DNA of 5,350 bases from NCBI GenBank assembly GCA_937127195.1, contig CAKZLT010000726.1:1-5350 (forward strand). The letters run 5' to 3'. Under the pieces are notes generated by a model. It was not told where the DNA came from, did no database searches, and saw only the letters and a list, made by a program, of their open reading frames with translations. The first letter of the stretch is position 1. Each line of letters starts with the position of its first letter. Shown here piece by piece: positions 1 through 4,769 of this stretch. The DNA comes from an uncultured Saprospiraceae bacterium. Lineage in GTDB: Bacteria > Bacteroidota > Bacteroidia > Chitinophagales > Saprospiraceae. A program made the position numbers and the translations under genes.

Positions 1-48
1 TCCGCTTTTACCGCCTTGATTAGCTTTAAAAGCTAAATTTCCATTCAT
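1..48 (-). CDS. possible N-terminus of an unrecognised protein, cut by the window edge
   Basis: An ATG at 46-48 on the minus strand opens a frame that stays open for 16 codons to the window edge, reading MNGNLAFKANQGGKSG. The start is plausible because the ATG at 57-59 hits a stop after three codons. No Shine-Dalgarno or clear promoter precedes it, and 16 codons is too little to identify a family. The opposite strand has a competing reading: a frame ending SAFTALISFKS with a stop at 34-36, which could be the tail of a plus-strand gene converging on the acetyltransferase. I slightly favour the minus-strand start but cannot decide. The rest of 1-103 holds only a weak bulged hairpin at 56-79. 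Confidence 0.3.
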   Translation of the reverse strand, partial: MNGNLAFKANQGGKSG

Positions 49-103
49 TACAAAACCATTTTAGAATAAAGTCTAATGGTGCAACTTATTTATTTTTCTT
101 CAC

Positions 104-631
104 TTACCAATTCATTTTACCAAAAAGCAAAGTATCTCTTTCCTCAAAAATGCCTAATTCTTCAAAGCCTACCTTTAATAAAACTCGTTGTGAAGGTAAA
201 TTATCTTGGTCTGTCTCCGCTATAATACGCTTGAGTCTTGGATTTAATTCAGCCCATACAACCAATTCCGTCAATGCTTCCGTCATATATCCTTGATTAT
301 GGTAACTATTGTCAATCGAATAACCGATAACCGTTTCGCCTAATTCATTCGGAATCCCATTAAAACCTACTGTACCAATAGAGCGATTTTCTTTTTTTAA
401 AAAAATCTCCCAACTCGTATTCCATTGATAATTCGTTGGATTTTCACTCATGCAATTTATCCAATGTTGAATAGCACCTTCAATATCTTCGGTCATATTA
501 TCCGCCATTTTCATATTAGAAATCTCCCAACCTAAATGTTTTTCTAGTGCGGTTCGGCTTATTTGAAGTAGTTTTAAATGAGATAAATGTAACGGAAAAA
601 GCTCTAAACGATTCGTTTTTAAAGAAAACAT
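104..631 (-). CDS. GNAT family N-acetyltransferase, RimJ/RimL-like
   Basis: This 175-residue protein has the normal length of a single-domain GNAT enzyme of the Acetyltransf_3 (RimJ/RimL) type. Such enzymes move the acetyl group of acetyl-CoA onto an amine, often a protein N-terminus or a small molecule, in the cytoplasm. The opening FSLKTNRLEL is typical of the subfamily (T-x-R-L-x-L). The central strand SIGTVGFNGI (84-93) is followed by the acetyl-CoA pyrophosphate-binding stretch NQGYMTEAL (112-120), a variant of the usual G-x-G-Y-A-T-E-A. The late signature N144-L-P-S147-Q-R-V ending in K-V-G-F (153-156) is the classic N-x-x-S-x-R-V...K-x-G-F motif. The substrate cannot be told from sequence. 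A terminator at 674-718 separates it from the gene upstream, so it probably has its own promoter within 632-673, where I see no consensus match. There is no Shine-Dalgarno, as usual in this phylum. Confidence 0.9.
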   Translation of the reverse strand: MFSLKTNRLELFPLHLSHLKLLQISRTALEKHLGWEISNMKMADNMTEDIEGAIQHWINCMSENPTNYQWNTSWEIFLKKENRSIGTVGFNGIPNELGETVIGYSIDNSYHNQGYMTEALTELVVWAELNPRLKRIIAETDQDNLPSQRVLLKVGFEELGIFEERDTLLFGKMNW

Positions 632-673
632 AGTAAATAGAATTAGTGATTTGAGTTAATTTTTTGTAGAATT

Positions 674-718
674 AAAAATACGGCTACTCAACCGCGAGAG
701 TCAAGTAACCGTATTTTT
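674..718 (-). terminator. hairpin terminator after the 746-1228 lipoprotein gene, possibly bidirectional
   Basis: The arms AAAAATACGG (674-683) and CCGTATTTTT (709-718) pair over 10 bp. After one C/A mismatch, TACT/AGTA adds four more pairs around a 15-nt loop (689-703). Read leftward, the structure lies 28 nt past the stop codon of the lipoprotein gene and ends in TATTTTTAAT, as an intrinsic terminator does. Read rightward it is followed by eight T residues, so it could also stop plus-strand transcripts. It separates the lipoprotein unit from the acetyltransferase gene. Confidence 0.75.
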
Positions 719-745
719 TTTAATCCGTATTTTTTTATAAAGCTA

Positions 746-1228
746 CTAATTCTTAACTGCTTCAAACATCATTTTAGCTGCTTCTTCTGTATGAAATGGA
801 CCGAAAGAAGTTCTAAATGTATATTTTTTATCACCTTGAATACGGAAATATCTAAAGTCATAACCAATATCAGTATCACTATATTTATACTCATAAACAA
901 AACCTTTTGGGTCTTCCATGATATATTTTGTAAAAGAACTATCACTTTCTACCAATGCTTTTTCTTCATTCACAATCGCTCCAACGTCTATCAAAGATGC
1001 TCCGACCGAATAAATTTGAACACTATAAACAGAAGATGAATCTTTAGAATTAATGACGACTTCTTGCATATCGCCCATAGTTCCAGCCGTAATCAATGTA
1101 TCCGCAGGTGCTTTGACTGTAATCGGCATTCCGAAAGGTAATAAATTGATTTCTTGTAAGGCTTCTCCTCCATTATCACAAGCGAAAATAGTTGTAACGG
1201 TTAGGAACAATAAAAAGATTTTTTTCAT
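746..1228 (-). CDS. small lipoprotein of unknown function
   Basis: This is a 160-residue protein with a lipoprotein signal. Lys-2 and Lys-3 are followed by a hydrophobic stretch and the lipobox IFAC, which puts the acylated cysteine at position 17. The mature start is C-D-N-G-G-E. Asp at +2 retains lipoproteins in the inner membrane in E. coli, but that rule does not carry over reliably to Bacteroidota, so I do not assign a membrane. The mature part (18-160) has no second membrane segment. It looks like an alternating polar/aromatic beta-rich fold (YEYKYSDTD, YDFRYFRI, YTFRTSFG) ending in a helix, EEAAKMMFEAV. I recognise no family. It lies 45 bp downstream of the OmpA-type lipoprotein gene on the same strand with no hairpin between them, so the two are probably co-transcribed. 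The hairpin at 674-718 ends the unit. Confidence 0.8.
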   Translation of the reverse strand: MKKIFLLFLTVTTIFACDNGGEALQEINLLPFGMPITVKAPADTLITAGTMGDMQEVVINSKDSSSVYSVQIYSVGASLIDVGAIVNEEKALVESDSSFTKYIMEDPKGFVYEYKYSDTDIGYDFRYFRIQGDKKYTFRTSFGPFHTEEAAKMMFEAVKN

Positions 1229-1273
1229 AATAATATGTTCTAATTATAATTGAAAGTTGACAATTTTAAATTT

Positions 1274-2152
1274 TTAATACATTTTTAATAAGTCGTACAT
1301 ATTTTGGAAACTTGGTGATAAAACCAATTCAACTCGTCTGTTTTTAGCTTTATTCTGAGGCGTGTCATTCATCGCAACAGGCTCAAACTCGGCTCTTGCA
1401 GATGGCACAACCTGATTAGGAAACACACCTCCTTTTACCAAATACTTAGCTATATTAATCGCTCTTTTTGATGTAAAATCCCAATTATTACGACTTTTAC
1501 TATCATCAGAATGCGTTTCGATGTAAACTTTAAAATCTCGATTTTGATTAATAACGTTTGCAATAGACATCAAAGCCCTTTCGCCTCCCGAAGTCAAACT
1601 CGTGCTACTTGAATTAAAAAGCACATTTTCAGGAATCACAATACGCACTTTTCCATCCTTTGCAATATACTCTACCTCTTGCCCTTCAAAGCCTGCAACA
1701 GCCATTCCAGAAGAATTTCTTAATGCCCTAATAAGTTTATTCTGAGCATTAATATAAGCTTCAACCTTAGTTAATTGACTAGAGTTTTTATTGTTAGAAG
1801 CACTTGCTGTTGCTAGTTTTGCTTTCGTTGCTTTTAATTCTCTTTCTATCTCATTGAGCCGTTTGGTCGTCTCATCTAGGTTGGAACTTTTGTCATTCAT
1901 CTGCTTATAAAGCTGTGATTGCGAGTAAGCGTTATACTCTTCCAAACTTTTGACTTCTGCCTTTAAGGTTCTACTCAATTCTCCGAGTCTTGTTGTGTCT
2001 TTTTGCAAATCTAATAAACTTTGCCTCGACGTTAACAGATTTGTTTCGGCAGTTAACAAACTATTTTCAACAGCTTTATAACGACGACCAGAAACACAAC
2101 TCGATAACAATAACACAACACTTAGTAGTAATAACACGAAGTTACTTTTCAT
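1274..2152 (-). CDS. OmpA-domain lipoprotein with coiled coil (peptidoglycan-binding)
   Basis: This 292-residue protein has three parts. Residues 1-19 are a lipoprotein signal with lipobox LSSC and acylated Cys-19. Residues about 25-145 are rich in Leu, Glu, Lys and Gln and read as a long coiled coil. Residues about 172-280 are an OmpA/MotB C-terminal domain: VLFNSSSTSLTSGGERAL, then H214-S-D216, the helix DFTSKRAINIAKYL with R230, and the closing N-K-A-K-N-R-R-V-E-L (267-276). Asp-216 and Arg-230 sit where OmpA-family proteins bind diaminopimelate of peptidoglycan. The inferred role is to tether the outer membrane to the cell wall. The open frame extends upstream to an ATG at 2233, but the lipoprotein signal and the promoter, which lies inside that extension, both point to the start at 2152. 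Such proteins are often labelled MotB by homology; no flagellar gene is present here. Confidence 0.92.
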   Translation of the reverse strand: MKSNFVLLLLSVVLLLSSCVSGRRYKAVENSLLTAETNLLTSRQSLLDLQKDTTRLGELSRTLKAEVKSLEEYNAYSQSQLYKQMNDKSSNLDETTKRLNEIERELKATKAKLATASASNNKNSSQLTKVEAYINAQNKLIRALRNSSGMAVAGFEGQEVEYIAKDGKVRIVIPENVLFNSSSTSLTSGGERALMSIANVINQNRDFKVYIETHSDDSKSRNNWDFTSKRAINIAKYLVKGGVFPNQVVPSARAEFEPVAMNDTPQNKAKNRRVELVLSPSFQNMYDLLKMY

Positions 2153-2164
2153 CTGTTTTTTTTT

Positions 2165-2185
2165 GTACTTGGTTAAAAAAAGTAC
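2165..2185 (-). promoter_or_regulatory. small hairpin in the leader of the OmpA-type gene
   Basis: GTACTT (2165-2170) and AAGTAC (2180-2185) can pair over 6 bp around a 9-nt loop. This falls in the predicted untranslated leader, 13 to 33 nt before the start codon. It is followed by an A-rich stretch just before the ATG, the kind of unstructured leader that supports initiation without a Shine-Dalgarno in Bacteroidota. The stem is short and could be chance in AT-rich DNA. Confidence 0.3.
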
Positions 2186-2202
2186 TCTTTTAAAATCTGG
2201 TA

Positions 2203-2234
2203 CAAAGGTAAGTGTTAAGTCACGACTGCCCAAA
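2203..2234 (-). promoter_or_regulatory. Bacteroidota-type vegetative promoter for the OmpA-lipoprotein unit
   Basis: On the minus strand, TTTG (2234-2231) is followed after exactly 20 bp by TACCTTTG (2210-2203). This matches the Bacteroides/Flavobacterium consensus (-33 TTTG, 19-21 bp, -7 TAnnTTTG) at every defined position. Transcription would start near 2196-2199, giving a leader of about 45 nt to the ATG at 2152. The position rules out the longer reading frame starting at 2233, which would begin within the -33 box. Confidence 0.75.
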
Positions 2235-2252
2235 GACGAGTCGTTTTTTTTT
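2222..2252 (+). promoter_or_regulatory. inverted repeat around the -33 box, possible operator or terminator-like element
   Basis: ACGACT (2222-2227) and AGTCGT (2239-2244) are perfect inverted copies 11 nt apart, and the -33 TTTG of the minus-strand promoter (2231-2234) lies in the interval between them. A run of nine T residues (2244-2252) follows on the plus strand. Two readings are possible: a repressor or activator site on the promoter, or an intrinsic terminator for antisense plus-strand transcripts. No plus-strand gene lies just upstream, which weakens the terminator reading. Confidence 0.4.
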
Positions 2253-2351
2253 CGTTTTCTCCATTCAATTAAAGAAAATATAACAATTTCCTAAAGTCTC
2301 GTTAAACCGTAATTTTTTGATTCTAAAGTGAAAAGTTGGGCGTTTCACGGT

Positions 2352-2359
2352 TACGTTTG
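2352..2359 (+). promoter_or_regulatory. candidate -7 element for the barrel-protein gene
   Basis: TACGTTTG fits the TAnnTTTG consensus. The expected -33 TTTG about 20 bp upstream is absent (the local sequence is AGTGAA), so the promoter would be weak or activator-dependent. Transcription from near 2364-2366 would give a leader of roughly 97 nt that contains the hairpin at 2405-2444. Confidence 0.35.
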
Positions 2360-2393
2360 GCTTTTGAAAGAAAAATCTAAAGCCATTTTTTTT
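2358..2393 (+). terminator. terminator-like hairpin in the divergent intergenic region
   Basis: TGGCTTT (2358-2364) pairs with AAAGCCA (2379-2385) over 7 bp with a 14-nt loop, followed by eight T residues (2386-2393). It has the form of an intrinsic terminator reading rightward, but no plus-strand gene lies upstream. It overlaps the candidate -7 box, so transcripts from that promoter would lack the left arm. It would act only on longer transcripts starting further left. Confidence 0.35.
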
Positions 2394-2404
2394 CATCTTA
2401 GGGG

Positions 2405-2444
2405 TTAGGGAATAAATAATCTGGGTAGATTATTTATTCTCTAA
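2405..2444 (+). promoter_or_regulatory. strong 18-bp hairpin in the leader of the barrel-protein gene
   Basis: GAATAAATAATCT (2410-2422) and AGATTATTTATTC (2427-2439) are perfect inverted copies around the tetraloop GGGT. Beyond one G-U pair (2409/2440), GATT outward pairs continue to 2405/2444, giving an 18-bp stem. It ends 18 nt before the start codon at 2463. No T run follows, so it is not a standard intrinsic terminator. It may stabilise or regulate the mRNA leader, or be a protein-binding palindrome. Confidence 0.6.
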
Positions 2445-2462
2445 GCCTTTTAAAAAACAATT

Positions 2463-3002
2463 ATGAAATTTATTCATGTACTCATTTTTCTTGGTTTTTT
2501 ATTTTTTAATGCGACGACTATTCAAGCACAATCCGCCAAAGAAATAGGCATATCGACAAGTGCTTTTCAGAATTTTGGTTTTATTTATAAAAAAGAAACG
2601 AAACAAAACACCTTCATCCGATGGGAAGGAATTGGTTTAAATCTTACAGGTGTTGATACTAGAGCAGCTTATAATATTGGACTTGCATTTGGTGTAGCCC
2701 GCGAAAAACGCCGATTTATTAATGACAAATTTGCCTTTATTCATGGTTGGACAGGAGATATTCGTGTGAATAGTAGCTTTATTCTAAATAATAATTTCGC
2801 GCTTAGTGCCATGCCTTCAATAGGCTATTTGATGGGTGTTCACTATCAAATACTGGATGATTTGTATTTTAATTTAGAAATTAACCCTGCTTTTTCTGTT
2901 ATGATACAAGCAAATACTTTTGGTGTAGAAGTTGATTCTTATAGTTTGAGAGCGAATAGTCAAGTGGTCGGAATTAATTTGATGTATCAATTTAAATCGT
3001 AA
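2463..3002 (+). CDS. secreted protein, probable small outer-membrane beta-barrel
   Basis: This 179-residue protein has a cleavable signal peptide. Lys-2 is followed by a hydrophobic core (about 5-19), with a likely signal peptidase I cut after I-Q-A (about residue 22). The mature part has repeated amphipathic strands with alternating residues and turns: FGFIYKKE, FIRWEGIGLNL, YNIGLAFGVAR, FALSAMPSIGYLMGV, LYFNLEINPAFSVM and the closing VVGINLMYQFKS. The aromatic C-terminus resembles the beta-signal of outer-membrane proteins. The size suits an eight-stranded barrel, but I recognise no specific family and its function is unknown. The start at 2463 is fixed by the signal peptide. It is divergent from the OmpA-type unit, and both products belong to the envelope. 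A strong hairpin precedes the gene and another ends it. Confidence 0.8.
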   Translation: MKFIHVLIFLGFLFFNATTIQAQSAKEIGISTSAFQNFGFIYKKETKQNTFIRWEGIGLNLTGVDTRAAYNIGLAFGVAREKRRFINDKFAFIHGWTGDIRVNSSFILNNNFALSAMPSIGYLMGVHYQILDDLYFNLEINPAFSVMIQANTFGVEVDSYSLRANSQVVGINLMYQFKS

Positions 3003-3048
3003 GGGAGTAGGCAATAAATCGCTAATTTTGTCATTGTACTCATGAGTA

Positions 3049-3084
3049 AAAGAACCGCAGAAATAATCACTTCTGTGGTTCTTT
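3049..3084 (+). terminator. 14-bp hairpin terminator between converging genes
   Basis: AAAGAACCGCAGAA (3049-3062) pairs with TTCTGTGGTTCTTT (3071-3084) around an 8-nt loop. On the plus strand every position pairs, with one G-U. On the minus strand that pair becomes a C/A mismatch, so the structure seems shaped for the plus-strand gene ending at 3002. A T-rich tail follows. Since it sits just past 3094, where the opposite gene ends, it may serve both. Confidence 0.8.
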
Positions 3085-3093
3085 AATTTCATT

Positions 3094-3801
3094 TTAATAA
3101 AAAAAGAGAAGATAAATAAAAAGGCTAATCAATGTTCCAAAGTATAGAATTAATCCAGTGGAATTTCTTTTAAAAACGGAAACAATAAAACTAATTGCAG
3201 TATTGTTAAGTTCTTTTTTATTAACTTCAGTAGGAAATTTTTCGGTTGGAATAGGTTTATTCAGAAAACTACAAATTGGTGTCCAGCCATTTTCAGGTGA
3301 AATAATAAGCAATTGCTTAGGTGGAACTACCTTTTTAACTTTATTGATATAATCGTTATAAATAATTTGAGCATTGATAGCTGACAAATCATTTTTAAAC
3401 AAAATAAAAAACATTTTGTCCATCATAGACAGATAACGCCTGATTTTTGGAAAAACACGAAAGACAGGTAGCCAACTAAAAAAACGCTTGACCCGTTTGA
3501 CTCGTTTATACCAAATATCGCTATCAATGACCTCCATGACAACTAAAGCTTTAGGATAATTTTTGAGAATATCCTCATAATACATGGTTGGAGGCGATTG
3601 AATAATCGCATCATATCCTTCAAAAACTTTTCCCCAATTTAACTTTTTTTTGCCTAACAATTGGTCATTCCAAAGTTCTATATGTCCTTCATTTTTAAAT
3701 ATTTCGGTATTACCATAAACCTTATACCCTAGAATAGACAAGGCTTTCTTGTATTCTTGGTTTTCAAATTCTGGTAAACTGACCCATATTAATTGAACCA
3801 T
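3094..3801 (-). CDS. sulfotransferase-fold protein with degenerate cofactor motifs and C-terminal membrane anchor
   Basis: This 235-residue protein aligns by eye with the Sulfotransfer_4 type of PAPS-dependent sulfotransferases. L-I-W-V-S-L-P then K-K-A-L-S-I-L-G-Y-K-V-Y (18-29) matches the family opening. Y-D-A-I-I-Q-S-P-P (63-71), Y-P-K-A (82-85) and W97-Y follow in order, and G-W-T-P-I-C-S-F-L (172-180) with P-I-P-T-E-K-F-P (183-190) is the strong C-terminal signature. The cofactor sites look lost. The 5'-phosphosulfate loop, usually P-R-T-G-T-T-S-L, reads P10-E-F-E-N-Q-E-Y. The 3'-phosphate site, usually V-R-D...W-Y-x-S, reads V-I92-D...W-Y-K-R100. Residues about 216-234 form a membrane segment after K-R (211-212), suggesting a tail anchor with the domain in the cytoplasm. 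An in-frame stop at 3811-3813 rules out a longer N-terminus. It may be a non-catalytic paralogue; family assignment rests on motifs alone. Confidence 0.7.
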   Translation of the reverse strand: MVQLIWVSLPEFENQEYKKALSILGYKVYGNTEIFKNEGHIELWNDQLLGKKKLNWGKVFEGYDAIIQSPPTMYYEDILKNYPKALVVMEVIDSDIWYKRVKRVKRFFSWLPVFRVFPKIRRYLSMMDKMFFILFKNDLSAINAQIIYNDYINKVKKVVPPKQLLIISPENGWTPICSFLNKPIPTEKFPTEVNKKELNNTAISFIVSVFKRNSTGLILYFGTLISLFIYLLFFY

Positions 3802-3810
3802 TTGGGAGTA

Positions 3811-3951
3811 TTATGACATTTTGTTTTTGTGAAGAATATTTCTTTTAAATGCTTTTTTACGTTCTTGCCCAATGTAAGGAATATTTAACATTTTTTCAAA
3901 AGAAAATAATAATACTCTATTTTTTAGAGCTGGTTTTTTACCTATTTTCAT
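3811..3951 (-). CDS. possible 46-residue basic peptide
   Basis: An ATG at 3949-3951 opens a 46-codon frame ending in TAA at 3811-3813, nine bases before the start of the sulfotransferase-fold gene and in the same frame as it. The peptide starts MKIGKKPALKNRVLLF and ends KAFKRNILHKNKMS. It has 10 Lys, 3 Arg and only 2 Glu, so it is strongly basic. There is no signal peptide and no family I recognise. The spacing suggests co-transcription with the downstream gene. It could be a real small protein, a leader peptide, or a chance frame in AT-rich DNA. It is unlikely to be the missing N-terminus of its neighbour, because that protein's alignment to its family begins at its own methionine. An upstream in-frame stop at 3970-3972 limits any extension. 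Confidence 0.42.
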   Translation of the reverse strand: MKIGKKPALKNRVLLFSFEKMLNIPYIGQERKKAFKRNILHKNKMS

Positions 3952-4024
3952 TTTGAGAAAAGATATATATTAAATTATCCAAAAGCAGTAATGTAAATCT
4001 GTTTTTTCTTGGAAATCAATATGT

Positions 4025-4513
4025 CTAATAACGATGTGGCAAATTCTCTAATTGTAATTCATACGCTGTTGTTTCCTTTTTGACCGATAGTGAAAAAGAA
4101 GATTTCAAGCGACGAATATTTGGAACTTTAGACAATTTATTTCTGAGATATTCATTATATTTTTCAATATCTTCCACAATTATTTTTAGAAAAAAATCAG
4201 AGTCACCCGTAACATTATGACATTCCATTACTTCGGGATGTTCCATAATTTGAGCCACAAAATCATCTAATCCCTTCGCTGAATGGTCTAATATAGAAAT
4301 ATGAATAAAAGCGGTGAGCTTCTTACCTAATTTCTTCGAGTCCAAAATCGCCACATATTTCTTAATCACGCCTTGCTTTTCGAGTCGCTTCAATCGCTCA
4401 AAAATCGGAGTTGTTGAAAGATTTAATTGTCCAGCTATTTCTTTAATTGTCATTCGAGAGTCTTGTTGTATCAATTCAAGAATCGCGACATCGGTTGAGT
4501 CAAATTTTGCCAT
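4025..4513 (-). CDS. Lrp/AsnC family transcriptional regulator
   Basis: This 162-residue protein has the usual length and both domains of the family. An N-terminal AsnC-type helix-turn-helix occupies about 4-63 (FDSTDVAILELIQQDSR, then MTIKEIAGQLNLSTTPIFERLKRLEKQGVIKKY). A linker leads to the ligand-binding RAM domain at about 66-145, with the effector-loop motif V101-T-G-D-S-D-F-F-L-K and the closing SSFSLSVKKE. These regulators form octamers or hexadecamers and respond to amino acids such as leucine, often repressing their own gene. The ligand and targets cannot be read from sequence. Genes downstream on the same strand are the possible 46-residue peptide (73 bp away) and the sulfotransferase-fold gene, which could be co-transcribed. 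A 14-bp palindrome at 4523-4536, just before the start, is a candidate autoregulatory site. The upstream side is closed off by the large repeat at 4553-4869. Confidence 0.93.
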   Translation of the reverse strand: MAKFDSTDVAILELIQQDSRMTIKEIAGQLNLSTTPIFERLKRLEKQGVIKKYVAILDSKKLGKKLTAFIHISILDHSAKGLDDFVAQIMEHPEVMECHNVTGDSDFFLKIIVEDIEKYNEYLRNKLSKVPNIRRLKSSFSLSVKKETTAYELQLENLPHRY

Positions 4514-4522
4514 TATATTTCG

Positions 4523-4536
4523 ATTTTTATAAAAAT
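4523..4536. promoter_or_regulatory. 14-bp AT palindrome before the Lrp/AsnC gene
   Basis: ATTTTTATAAAAAT reads the same on both strands and lies 10-23 bp upstream of the start codon of the regulator gene. Lrp-family operators are imperfect palindromes with AT-rich centres, and autoregulation is common in the family, so this is a candidate operator. The upstream DNA here is AT-rich, so chance is a real alternative. I found no TAnnTTTG promoter in the 40 bp between the gene and the large repeat. Confidence 0.3.
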
Positions 4537-4653
4537 AGCTTATTTCTTGTTTATTTCACGCAGAGTTCACGGAGAAGCAGAGTGCGCGGAGTGTTTTTTG
4601 CTTTTGTTTCGTTTATTTCATGCGGAGTTCGCAGAGAAGCAGAGTTTTGAGAG

Positions 4654-4689
4654 GTGTTATTATTTTTTTTATAAAAAAAAGAATAACAC
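4654..4689. repeat. 36-bp AT-rich palindrome in the repeat centre
   Basis: GTGTTATTATTTTTTTT (4654-4670) is inverted as AAAAAAAAGAATAACAC (4673-4689) with a single mismatch and only AT between the arms. It is nested within the larger inverted repeat and abuts the decamer array, sharing the bases AACAC with its first partial copy. It could extrude as a cruciform or form a hairpin in RNA. Confidence 0.7.
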
Positions 4690-4769
4690 AAACAAACACA
4701 AACAAACACAAACAAACACAAACAAACACAAACAAACACAAACAAACACAAACAAACACAAACAAACAC
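4685..4769. repeat. tandem decamer array, about 8.5 copies of AACAAACACA
   Basis: A partial copy (4685-4690) is followed by seven exact copies of AACAAACACA (4691-4760) and a final copy lacking its last base (4761-4769). Because 10 is not a multiple of 3 and the unit has no stop in any phase on either strand, all six frames stay open across it, which creates false long reading frames. The exact identity of the copies suggests recent slippage expansion. The unit resembles the T/G-rich tail of the flanking repeat unit read in reverse. Confidence 0.95.

Noticed and set aside
56..79. Terminator after the acetyltransferase gene
   Set aside because: The stem needs a 2-nt bulge and no T run follows it in the gene's direction; support is too weak for a feature.
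709..736. Direct repeat of CCGTATTTTTTT
   Set aside because: It is a short, AT-rich duplication beside the terminator that is easily explained by slippage.
791..1253. Plus-strand frames opposite the small lipoprotein gene
   Set aside because: They show no domain or signal features and are antisense to a well-supported lipoprotein gene.
1274..2152. Naming the OmpA-domain protein a flagellar stator (MotB)
   Set aside because: It has a lipobox and a coiled coil rather than a single transmembrane anchor with the conserved stator Asp, and no flagellar genes are visible.
2153..2233. N-terminal extension of the OmpA-type lipoprotein starting at 2233
   Set aside because: It would put 27 residues in front of a good lipoprotein signal, and its start codon lies inside the promoter's -33 box.
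3915..3929. CTCTA/TAGAG hairpin followed by T-rich sequence inside the 46-codon frame
   Set aside because: The stem is only 5 bp and the surrounding DNA is strongly AT-rich, so it is not convincing as a terminator.
4685..4769. CRISPR array
   Set aside because: The repeats are 10 bp and directly adjacent with no spacers, and no cas genes are nearby.
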